Shown here one piece after another: positions 26,950-38,056 of a stretch of 64,000 bases of DNA (positions within the stretch are counted from its first letter, which is position 1; each line of letters starts with the position of its first letter). The translations under genes were made by a program, and so were the position numbers. The stretch is from Rusavskia elegans (lineage: Eukaryota > Ascomycota > Lecanoromycetes > Teloschistales > Teloschistaceae), in assembly GCA_011316305.1 (NCBI GenBank), contig SAUG01000030.1:558001-622000 (forward strand), in the 5' to 3' direction. The notes beneath the pieces are model-generated. The model was not told the origin of the DNA, did not search any database, and saw nothing but the letters and a program-made list of their open reading frames with translations.

Positions 26950-28000
26950 GAACTTAAAAGGAAGGAGATCTAGATAAAAGATAATAGTAGTAATAAAAAA
27001 GTTAGTATTCCTACAACTAGTTATCGTAACTATAGTATTAAAGTTAATAAACCCGACGAATATTATAGAGATTATAATAAACTCGAAGACTGATTTATAT
27101 AATTAAATATATACTTTATATTCCATTTTATACCCGAAAAAAAGAAATTTTTTTTCGCTATATTCTATTTTCGAAAGCGAGTTTAATACTAGATAGAACC
27201 TCTTCTTCGCTAATATATAGATAATAAAGAAAATTTTAAATATATTTTTATACGATCTATAAAATTTAAGGAAACTATTTATAAAATCTTTATAATTTTA
27301 AATAAAATTCTAACTATTAAACGCTTTATTTAATACCTTTAGTAGAAGAATATAGTATCTGACTACGCCGTATAATTTAAAGAATAGGTACTACTAACGG
27401 AATAGAATAACGATACTCTATATATAATATTTAGACGAAGGTTTAAAAAACGAGTAAAAGATAAACTTATACGCGATAGTCGAGTATATAAGATACTAGA
27501 TAATCTAATTAAAATATCTATCGACTTCGATAATAAACTATATAAAAGAGATATAGAAAAATACTATAATAGTAGACTATATAGTAATATAGGATATTAT
27601 CCGGAATAGATTTATAGAGGATTACTACTAGATAAAAAAACCGGAAATAGCTACTATAGATCTATACTAATAGAATTGAACTCTATATAATAGCGATATA
27701 AAAGGAAGAATCCTAGAAGTAGTAAAAGGAATAAAAATTCTAAAATATACTATAACTATAGTAAACCAAGCTATTTTATAAAAGAATATCGTTTAAACTA
27801 GATATAATAACGACAACTTAATACTACGTTAAGGAAATTTAAAAACTAATAAGAAATTATTTTAGAAAATAATAATAGTAGCTCTAAACTCTAGAAAACT
27901 AGTTTAGATAAAAAATTTACGTTTATAGAAGACGATAAAATACTATAGAAAGCTACGATAAATAATATTTCGCTGCGAGTATTAATAGAATCTATTAGAA
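26950..28000 (+). pseudogene. Gag of Ty3/gypsy family 2
   Basis: A capsid-like region lies at about 27130-27600 (FAISYFRKRV near 27160, then IEPLLR). A CCHC zinc knuckle at about 27748-27795 has its cysteines turned to tyrosine (YYNYSKPSYF), consistent with TGT/TGC to TAT/TAC on the G strand. Stops are RIP-type. The pol frame is offset from this one, so a frameshift or a separate frame linked Gag and Pol. Confidence 0.75.
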
Positions 28001-28899
28001 GGAGAGCCGCCTCTAGATAGATAATTATAATAATAGAGGACGTTCGTCTAGTATACCTTTAAGCCCTTTATAATAAGGAAATAGTAAAGAAAAGATTTAT
28101 AGTAATCTATAGAAGATATAAAAACTCTTATAAAATCTATATTAACGATAAATATCTATAGAATAAATAGTAGGACTAAAAAGTAAATAATATCGTCGAT
28201 ATATTGGAAAGGAAACTTAAAAATAATATCTCTACAAATAAAATTATTCCTATATCGATATTATAACGGGAGAATATAATAATAGGAAATTAATATATAC
28301 TATTTAATTAGACCGCCTGCTATAATAATAACTATAGAATCTACGAATAAAAAAAAAAGCCGGATAGTATCTAATAAAACTACGCCGATACGTTTCTATA
28401 ACGTCTATTAAAGTCGGAAGTTATAATATTTATAACTATTCCGGATATATTATATATAACAGATATAATTACTAGAAAAAATAATAGGAAAGAAATAGAA
28501 TCTTTAAATAGAAACTCTATAGATATATTTCGTAAACAGATTATAAAATTAAAAAATACGAGAACGTAAACGATAATTCGGAAAAAGCTAAAATCTCGTA
28601 GTAATAGGTATATTATAAGCGTATAATTTTATAGCCTGAAAAAAGTAACTAAATTTAGCTAGCTATATATATATATTCGAAATTAAAATAATTATTAAAA
28701 CTAATAATAGATTATAGAAAGTTAAAATATTTATTAATTTAGATATAATCGGAAATTCTATATTAGAAAATTTAGCTAAAAGGAAAGGGTTCTTTTAAAT
28801 TAAAAAAAAGGATCTATATAATTTAATAGTTATTAATAGAAATAAAATACCGAGTAGAGACGGAAAGGTTAAAGAAAAAATAATACCGTTCTAAATAAT

Positions 28900-31895
28900 A
28901 ATTAATTAGTACTAGAAAAAACTCTAGTTTAATATTATTCGGATAGCTAGCTACGAATTTATATTTAAAATACCTTAGTTAAAAGATTATAATCTAGTAA
29001 TAGATTAGGAAAAAAAAGTATTTAGCTTTAAACGATATTCCTATATAGAGAGTATCTAGCCTACGCCGAGATAGAAATCTCGGATAGATAAAAAATAGAA
29101 TATAAAACGCGAATTTATAGCTTTAAAAAAGGATAACTAAAAACTATTTAGGTCCGATTTATTAGATACCGGTAGAGGTTAACTAGATTAATAAAATAGA
29201 AATAGAAAGAAAAATTACGAACCTTTCGAAAATTCTATACTATCTAATAGGAAGTTAATAGAAAATCTATTAGAAAGGGTTTTAGGTAAATATAAAAATT
29301 ATATAAATTTATTTCGGAAAAAAGTAACTATAAAAATACTATTTAAATATTAATTATAGAATTATAAAATAAGATTTAAACTAGGTAAATAATCTACGTT
29401 TAGACCTATTTATCTTTTATCCGCGACGGAACTCGAAATATTCGGTAAATATCTAGATAAAAATATAAAAAAGGAATTTATTAGGAAATTTTAATTACCG
29501 GCAGAATATCCGATTCTTTTTATATCTAAAAAAAATAGAATATTCCGTCTATATATCGATAACTAGAAGCTAAATAATATTATAATTAAAAATCGATATC
29601 TACTATTAAATATTAGCGAATTTTAAAATAGACTTTCTAAAATACGATATTTTATAAAACTCGACCTTCGAGGAATATATAACCTTATATAAATAAAAGC
29701 CGAAAAAAAATAGAAAATAGTTTTCTAAATATAGTATAGTTATTATAAATATATAGTTATACCGTTTAGATTTACGAATATTCCGGTAATCTATTAAAAT
29801 ATAATTAATAATATATTTAGAAAATATCTGGATATATTTATTATTATCTACCTCGATAATATTCTGGTATTTTCTAAAATATTCGAAAAATATAAATAAT
29901 ACGTTAGTAAAGTTCTTAAATATCTAGAAAAGAAAGATTTACGTCTTAAATTAAAAAAGTATAAATTCTATAAAAAAGAGGTTAACTTTCTAGAATTTAT
30001 TATAGAGTATAACGGATTATATATTAACTTTAGTAAACTAAAAGCTATTATAGAATAGAAGATATTAACTAATACTAAAGAAATCTAAAGCTTTTTCGAA
30101 TTTATAAACTATAATCGAAAGATTTTAAAAAATTATTCTAAAAGAACTTTTACTTTTATAGTTCTAATAAAAGATACCGTTAAATAGTATTAAAAGGAAA
30201 AGGAATAATAAATATTCGAAAATCTTAAAAAAGAATATATAAAGGATCTAGTATTTAAAATATTCGATCTAAAGAAACTATTACAAATAAAAACGAATTT
30301 ATTAGATCTAGCTATAGATATATACCTTCTATAATAATATAATAGTAAATAGTACCTAGTAGTATATATATTAATAAAATTATCGCTAGCGGAATAGAAC
30401 TATAATATCTATAATAAAGAACTACTAGCTATTATAACTGCGCTAGAATAGTAGAAAGTATACGCCGAAAGATTACTAGAATTAACTATCTTTATAGATT
30501 ATAAGAATCTTCTATACTTTATAGTAATAAAATAATCTAATAAAAGATAAATACGATAGTCTAAACTTCTCGGTTAATATAAATTTAAAATATACTATAT
30601 TCTAGATAAAGAAAATAGAAAAATAGATGCTTTAAATTAAAAAAGTAATTATATAATAATAAAAGAGATTTTTAATAATAGTATTCTTAAAATTAATAAA
30701 AATAGAGGCGTAATAAAAATAATATAACTTTTATAATAATATTACTAGTTTCCTAATATAAAGTAATACGTCGAGATATATATTAAAAAATATTTTAGTT
30801 ATTAATAAAATAAATATACGATATATATTTATTATAAAAAGATCTAGTATTAGAAACTACCGGATTTACTATAAAAGGATATTATAATAGATTTTATTAT
30901 TAAATTCCCGAAATTAAAAGACTTGATAATAAATATAAAATATAACTCGATACTAAATATAGTAGATAGATTTACGAAATATATTTATATAATTCTATTA
31001 TAGGAAGATTTTATAATAGAATAACTTAGATTTATTACTTAGATGGATTATTTCGATACTACGGACTTCTAGAAATATTAATAAATAATAGAAATAAGCT
31101 TTTTACTTTAAACTATTAGAAAACCCTTATTTTTTTATTTAGTATAAAGCTAAAAATATTAATAGTCTTTTATCTAATAATAGATAGATAGATAAAATAT
31201 ACTAACCAGATTTTAAAATAATATCTAAAATACTATATTAACGATATTTAAGATAATTAGTATTTAATATTAGGAAATTAAATACGACTAAAAAAATATC
31301 GTTTTATACTAATAATAAAAGAAATCCGAATTTATTTAAACGACCGCTACTATATATATTAGCGGAATTAGCGATCTAAAGAATCGATACTTAGAAAAAA
31401 ATCTATAGAAATATTCTAAAAATATAGAAATATTCGGGTAATTATTAAAATAAAAAGCGAAAAATAGTACTTTAGCTAAAAAAAGAAAATAAAATATACT
31501 TTCTTATAAAGAATCTAAAAATAAAAACTCTAAATAGAAAGTTTAACTATATTAAAGTCGGACTATTTTTAATTAAAGAAATTAAAAGATTTTAGAATTT
31601 TAAATTCGATTTATTTAAAGATATTAAAATATACCCGGTATTCTATATATTTCTTTTCGAATCAGCCGATCTCGAAACGCTAGTATAATAGATATTTAAT
31701 TTCGAAATATAGAAAGAAAATACCTTTATAGTTAAAAAAATCCTATAATAGGAAGGTTAAAACTATTTAATTAAATAGAAAGGTTATCTTATCTCGGAAA
31801 ATATTTAGAAATCTAGAAAATATTTAGTAAACTACTAAAAGGCTCTATAATAGTTCTATTAAAAGAAACTAAAAAAGTTATCGATTAGCTAAAAT
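28900..31895 (+). pseudogene. Pol of Ty3/gypsy family 2
   Basis: RT begins near 29402 (RPIYLLSATELEIF), with IKLDLRGIYNLI near 29655 and the catalytic box as YLDNILVFS near 29850. RNase H follows to about 30640. Integrase has a decayed zinc finger near 30770, then IIIDFIIKFPKLKD near 30884 and IVDRFTKY near 30960. The frame shifts once between about 31050 and 31550. The C-terminal frame carries PVFYISLFE and a chromodomain with NYLIK, stop, KGY near 31761. Stops are almost all TAG/TAA. Confidence 0.82.
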
Positions 31896-32391
31896 CGCTA
31901 GATAGAATAATCTACTCGAAAGCTATATTAATAAAAAAATCTAAATCGATAGATAAAAACGAATTTATAGAACCTTTTTTATATTCTAAATTTTCGAGAT
32001 TTTATAACTTTCCGTTAATTATAATACGCTACTTCTCTTTAATATAATCTAATTAACGAAATAGATATTATTACTTTATATATATTTTATATAAGTCTTT
32101 TTTTAACTTTTTATATTTATTTTTAAAACGACGCTAGCGCGTAGTATCTAATAGAACGAAGTTATAAAAATAAACTTACTCTATATAACTAATATACTTT
32201 TCGGAATCTTTACCGATATAATAGAATTTCCCCGATAGAAAATAATTTCGATAAAAATATATAGCTAATATACCGATACCTAATAATAGGACTTTTTTAT
32301 AATAATCTTTAGTTAATAACTTTTTCCTTTTACCTATAAAAAAGAACGATAGATAGTTTTTCGGGATAAAAAATCTAAAGAAGGAATCTAG

Positions 32392-32883
32392 TATTATAAA
32401 TATAGGCGATATATTTTTAAAAACGTAGTAGTATTTAGTATAGCGCTAGATTTTCTATTATATTTCGATAGATAAAAATATATAAAACAGTTTTAGTATT
32501 AATACTAAAAAATATCTTAGTAGTTTTAATATATAAATATTATAAATACTTTTATTTTAGTAGTTTTAGTAAATAAATACTATAAATACTTTTATCTTAG
32601 TAGTTTTAGTAAGTAAATACTCTAAAATAGAGCTATTATAATTATTTTAGTTAATAAAAAATCTAAATAGTAGAGGATTTTATTTATCTATATAGATTTT
32701 AAACTCGATATCTTTATAGCTTCGTATTTAATTTATTAGTTATTACTATATACTGTTCTAGTAATTTACTAATTTATTTTTATATTAACTAAATAATTAT
32801 CTGTTATACTTTCGTTTATAGATATATTAATAAATCCATCCAATTTTTAGAAATACCAGGCCCTTCCAAGTAGCTCTATAATA
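32392..32883 (+). repeat. 3' LTR of Ty3/gypsy family 2 (492 bp)
   Basis: Starts TATTATAAATATAGG (RIP-mutated TGTTATAA...) and ends CTCTATAATA. It is 40 bp longer than the 5' LTR because it has three instead of two units of the internal tandem repeat near 32510-32625. Confidence 0.85.
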
Positions 32884-35742
32884 CTAATACGATATTCTTT
32901 TATAAAGCGAATTCTGATTTCTTATTACTATTTTTTATCGCGTATCCTTATTTCTACGAATTTAAAAGAAAATAGGTTTTATTAAATAAAGGTTTTCTAT
33001 AACGCTTTTCGCGCGCGCGATACGAAACGGGCTTTAGTAGTTTCTTTTAGTCGGCCTTTTCCTTTAATATAAGGTAGTTCGTCGATACGGAGGAATTTTT
33101 TAACTTTATCTTTATTAAAAAAGTTATTACCGATAAAATTATTAATAAAAAAAGCCTAGAATATATTATCGGAATAAAAGAAATCTTTAATATCTTTAAA
33201 TAGTTTATTAAATACTTTTTTATTAACCTAATATATTTACTAGACTTTATTATTATTTTCTTTTACCTAATCTTTATTAGAATCTCTAAATTTAAAGGTA
33301 GAAAATAAAAGGATATTATAGATAGTAGTATTAATCTCGAAAGCGCCTTTTCTTTCTATTAATTTTATTAAAACGAACTTGCTTTTTTTTTTTAGAAATA
33401 TCTAAAGCTTCGTACGAATCTCTATTAAATATTTATAATCGAAGGCGAAGACTATTTTAGAAATTATAGTAGTAATATTAGTAGAGATAATAGTTATTTA
33501 CTTCGAGGACGCCGGCGCTATTAGTTTATAGAAAAAACTTCTAGATTTTATATTTATATAGAAAACCAATCGATCGGTAGAAAATACTTTTATATAATCT
33601 TAAATCCTAATCTAAAAATATATTTTTTACTATTTTATATTATTTAAATATTTTATCGCGAGTAATTTATATAACTTTAAAATTAAACTTTCGAAATAGG
33701 CGGATTTAGTAGTAGTTAAATAGAATATATTCTCGGAAATTAGTAAAAATAAAATTATATTTTTTAATTTAATTTCTAATAAAATTATTAGAGTATTCGA
33801 TAATATATTTTAGATCTTTTATAGAAACTTCGAGCTTTTTCTTTAATTCTATATAAGTTTTCTCGCAGCTACTAGTAATAGTAACCACGAAATTTAAAAT
33901 CTAATTAATATAGTAGTAATAGAATTTCTCTATCTTTTTTTCTATTTATATAGTCTAGTAATATTAAATTAGTATAGAATCTATTCCGTCCTATTTAGTT
34001 TCTAATATAACCTATTTTTTATCGGCTTTTTCTATAGTATCTGCCTAGTTAAGGGCCTTCTATATAGTTATAAACTCTTTAATTTCTTTTTTAATTAAAG
34101 TAAAGAGAACGTATCGTCTAAATTTTAATATTATTATCGATATAATAAATATATAGAATATAGTTAGAATCGGGAAAGATAATAATAATTCTATTAATAA
34201 AAGTTTATTCGGCGTCGGTAATAAAGAGATTAGAGTTTAGAATATAGAATATAGAAAATATTATATAGGAGTTTAATTTATATAAAAATCTAGGCGTAGT
34301 TCCGATTCTTTTCTCTAAAAATAAATATATAAGTAATAATAAAAATTATTTTTATAGGTATATAACCGACGATTATATAGAAAAAGAATTTAAATTTATT
34401 CGTTTTATATATAAAGTTAACTATAAAAATATAGTAATATTTTTTAAATATCTTAAAGGTTTTCCGGTTCGTAAAAAAAAGATATATAAATTAACTATTC
34501 TTATTTTTACGAGCTTCGAATATCTATTTTTTAATATTTTTTAACTTACTTTCTATTAGTATTTTAAGTAGTATTTAGATAGATATAAGGCCGCGAAAAG
34601 TTTTACGTTTAATAGTCCGTTTAGCGTTATAGATATCGCGTTTATAAATAAAATATTTCCGTTTTTCGGTATCTATAGTATCGCGGAAGGTTTTAATAAT
34701 CTATATAGACGTTATATAATCTCTAGTACGATTACGAATATCTTTTATAATAGCCGGATTTATAGAAATTCTATAGTATATTATAAGATCTTTAGTTTTA
34801 GAAAATCTATATCTAGAGTAATTAGATTTAATAATATAGAATTTCTAGATATCGATTTTCTTTTTATAAATCGCCTTTATTTTAAAAGAGTAGTTATAAT
34901 ACTAGATAGTTATATATCGATATTTACTACGTTTTTTAATATAACCGGATTTTAAATAGACGATTATAGTTTTAATAATACTATATTTCTTTACGAGATT
35001 TTATTTTATACGCTCCTTTTATATAGTATAGCCTTATTATTTTATCTAGATATTAACGGACTTAATAAATTTATTAAATATATCGAACGTCTAATTAGTA
35101 AAAAGAGATAAAAACTATATTATAGAAGCTATAATAGCGAAGAAAATAGTAGAATTGAAAAAAATTAATAATAGTATATATATAATTATTTTTAAATTAT
35201 TAATACTAAAGTTTACTCTATATATATTCTATAATTATTATTAATTATATCGGATAATCTAGCTTTATTAAACTAGACTATCGAATTTAAGCCGATAGAA
35301 AATATAAAAGAAATATAAAGAAAATAGAACTAGTTCTATTTTAAAATATTTTACGTAACTTTTAGTAATAAGATATTTTCTATAATTAAAGTAAACGACC
35401 TAGAAAAGATATTATTTATCTAATTCTACGCGTATATATTGGATTTTTTTATATTTAATAGTATAAATATATAGTTAAAAAATCTAAAAATTTCGGTTTC
35501 AATCTTTATATTATTAGTATATAGTATATAGTTATAATAAATAGTTTAAAAAAAAAGATCTCGATAATATTATTTATAAAGTAGAGTAGATTTTTTAAAT
35601 TCTAAATATTTAATTAGTCGGCTCGGATATACTATATCTTATATAGTAAAGTTTAATTATAGAATATTTTAGTAATCTCTATAGAATATTTTTGTAATCT
35701 CTATAGAGTGCTTTAGTGATACTGTAGAGTGCACGGATCAAG
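32884..35742 (-). mobile_element. MULE (Mutator-like) element, copy A, one end lost
   Basis: Colinear with copy B at 54.8-59.6 kb. The right terminus has three units of an approximately 22-bp subterminal repeat (TCTATAGAATATTTTAGTAA) and ends ...GAGTGCACGGATCAAGA. The other end and the transposase C-terminus are missing at the junction with the Ty3/gypsy 3' LTR. It ends only about 54 bp before the start codon of the reductase. Confidence 0.8.
33000..35100 (-). pseudogene. MULE transposase, copy A
   Basis: Read on the minus strand it matches copy B throughout. That includes the segment around the catalytic Asp (a D-S-T-Y-K-T-N type motif, near 34410) and the region corresponding to TN.ILNFAVTITSS in copy B, a typical MULE block (TNQ...F...TTTS). 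RIP stops interrupt it and the C-terminal part is cut off at the Ty3/gypsy junction. Confidence 0.75.
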
Positions 35743-35795
35743 ATCCATTCTTAAAACGACGCTTGCTTGCTTAGAAATATATCACGCTTTGCACC
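35743..35795 (+). promoter_or_regulatory. very short 5' flank between MULE end and ATG
   Basis: About 54 bp with normal base composition (GCTTGCTTGC, then AAATATATCACGC some 20 bases before the ATG). Any longer promoter must lie inside the terminal repeat of the MULE. Whether that end drives transcription is inference. Confidence 0.35.
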
Positions 35796-36921
35796 ATGAC
35801 TCGTGTACTCTTAACTGGTACGCTCTGAAGTGAAGCCTGGTGGACATTCGACTGACCATTGTAACAGGCGGTAGTGGGTTCGTCGCCACCCACGTGCTCG
35901 ACCTTCTCTTGGAAAACGGACATTCAGTTGTGGTCACAGTGCGAACTCTGGAAAAGGCACAACAGATTAAGGGAATGCACCCTGGCTTGGATAAGGACAA
36001 GCTCGACTATGTCATCGTGCAGGATATTAGGACGCCTGGTGGTTTGTTTCTTATCGACTTCCTGCGCAAATGATAGGCAGCTTAAAATTTGTAGCCTTCG
36101 ACGAGGCCGTCATCTCCAATCCACCGTTCGAGAGTGTCATCCATACCGCGAGCCCTTACCATTACGATGTAAAGGACAATCAGTATGACATGCTAGATCC
36201 CGCAATTAAAGGCACGAAGGGAATCCTGGCGGCAACACTCAAGTCGGCGCCAACCGTGAAGCGCGTGGTAATTACCTCGGCCTTCGCTGCGATCGTTGAC
36301 ACCTTCCGCACCGAGCGCTATACGTATAGCGAGAAAGACTGGAATCCGGTAACGCTGGAGTATGCACTCAAGGCCCCTTTGGGAGGGTATCGTGGTAGCA
36401 AGACGTTGGCGGAGCGCACGGCCTGGGACTTCGTGCGCGATCACCGGGTAAGCTTTACTCTTGCAACGGTGCAGCCGCCACCCATTATTGGCCCCATCCG
36501 ACATCACATTGCCTCGCTAGATGAGATCAATGAATCGAACAAGCGTATACGAGACCTTGTTCTTGGAGCCTACCGCACGACGGAGCTTGGGCCACTGCCT
36601 GTTCCTTTGTGGGTGGACGTACGTGACGTTGCACTGGCTCACGTTTTGTGCATGGAAAGACCTGAGGCTGGCGGGCTGCGCTTTTTCCTGACCGCTGGCC
36701 CATACAGCAGCCGCCAGCTGGCCGAGATCATCTACCAGAATTTTCCCCAGCTGCGCAACCAGCTGCCCACAGATGACGCGCTGCAGAAAGCCGGGATCCA
36801 TGCGGGTGGCGATATCTTTGGTTACGACAACTCGCGCTCAAGAGAAGTGCTGGGACTGCAGTATCGTCAGCTGGAGCCGTGCGTTGTGGACACTGTGCAA
36901 AGCATCTTGGAATTAATATAA
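35796..36921 (+). CDS. NAD(P)-dependent extended SDR reductase, 340 aa, two introns
   Basis: Exons 35796-35817, 35868-36041 and 36095-36921 join to 1023 nt. Intron 1 (50 nt) is GT..CAG with a CTGAC branch-like site at 35852. Intron 2 (53 nt) is GTTTGT..GTAG. Splicing restores MTRVLLTGGSGFVATHVLDL and QDIRTPGAFDEAV, which fit the family exactly. The nucleotide-binding motif TGGSGF starts near residue 7, the catalytic motif is YRGSK, and VVITSAF supplies the active-site serine region. WVDVRDVALAHV and GGLRFFLTAGP are typical of the aldehyde-reductase/dihydroflavonol-reductase-like (GRE2-type) group, which reduces carbonyls in the cytosol. Length is normal for the family. The ATG has a good context (GCACCATGA). 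It is the only gene here free of RIP. The substrate is unknown, and no biosynthetic neighbours are present. Confidence 0.92.
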
Positions 36922-36998
36922 TTAAAAGCGAAATCGACTTCACCTATAGCTGCATCGCCCCTATCCCACGCAGCCGCCGATGGCACTAGATTTCTTAG
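36922..36998 (+). other. 3' flank of the reductase
   Basis: Normal-composition sequence (CTGCATCGCCCC, ACGCAGCCGCCGATGGCACT) continues about 75 bases past the stop and then changes abruptly to RIP-mutated sequence. It probably contains the 3' UTR. No polyadenylation signal stands out. Confidence 0.4.
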
Positions 36999-37665
36999 CA
37001 TTGATATCTATATTTTGAATTAAATACTGATGGATTAATTATATACGTTATATTTATTAAAAATACGTTGATTCTATTTTCGTCGCATTTTATTAATTGA
37101 TTTATTGAAATTAAAATTTTATAATTTCGTTTTATTTCGATTTATCAATTTAGTATATAAATTTATATATTATATAATTGTTTCGCGTATATATTTTTAA
37201 ATCTATTTATATATTTATAATTTGAATTCGATTATATTATTACAAATAATAATATTTAAAAATTTTTCGAAAATCTGATTATAAATCGATAAATATTTAA
37301 TATTTATAACGTTATCTTCAATTAGATAATAATACGTAGCTTTTAGTTAAAATAAAAAGATTTTATCTATATATTCAATTTTATAAAAAAATTAATAATA
37401 ATTTTACTTTGATTTTCGTAGTTTTATTACTTTCTATCAATATATAATAAATCGAATCTGAATATTTTTTTAATTTATTATTTTTTAAACTACGAATTCG
37501 TAGTTTATATTTAATTTTTTATTTTAGATAGTTTTTATCGTTGTATAGATTAGATTTTTTCTATATAAAAATTGGACCTCGGAACGAATTAGATCGAATC
37601 GGATTTTAAAATCTCTGATTCGATTCGAAACGGATTAGAAAATCTTCGGATTAGATTATAAACGA
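36999..37665. other. AT-rich, nothing recognised
   Basis: RIP-mutated sequence without a recognisable frame or repeat terminus. It separates the gene from the next hAT-like copy. Confidence 0.4.
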
Positions 37666-37673
37666 ATTAAAAT

Positions 37674-38056
37674 TAGATTGACTATTTCGAATCGAATTCC
37701 CGTCGAACCGTCGGAAATCCGACTCGATTTTAGCGGGTTGTACCGGTTCGATTTACTAAATAGTCGAATCTAGATCGAATTCGGATCGAATCCGGATATC
37801 CGTTAAATTTTTTATATATATAACAAATCTATATATATATAATATTTTTAAAGATTTATAATAGATAATATATTAAACCAATATATTTATATTTACTAGA
37901 AAGTTTCTAGCTAACGTAATTAACTAATTAGAATTATTTAAAATTATTTTTAAAATTTTTATACTAGAATTATATTTTTATATTAGAACTTCGCGTTTTA
38001 ACGAATCGGATCGAACTATTAAAAAATCTAATCCGATTCGAATCGAATCAAATTAG
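37674..38056 (+). mobile_element. hAT-like MITE lacking its right end
   Basis: Left end TAGATTGACTATTTCG. The body runs through the usual AT-rich core to AATCGAATCAAATTAG and stops exactly where the next hAT-like element begins. The missing right terminus is not found beyond that element. Confidence 0.7.

Larger units (their letters stand above)
26415..32883 (+). mobile_element. Ty3/gypsy chromovirus (family 2) with both LTRs
   Basis: A 6.5-kb LTR retrotransposon, complete in layout but RIP-dead: 5' LTR, gag with zinc knuckle, protease region, RT, RNase H, integrase, chromodomain, 3' LTR. The flanking bases do not show a clear target duplication. The right flank is MULE sequence and the left is not, so insertion was followed by a rearrangement or deletion. 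Confidence 0.88.

Noticed and set aside
36070..36094. ATG at 36070 as start of a separate 283-residue gene
   Set aside because: It would lack the nucleotide-binding motif. Splicing 36042-36094 joins the frame to the upstream exon with a family-consistent QDIRTPGAFDEAV.
35782..36943. Minus-strand frames and a second plus frame over the reductase
   Set aside because: Shadows of the real exons. The spliced plus-strand model accounts for the whole protein family match.
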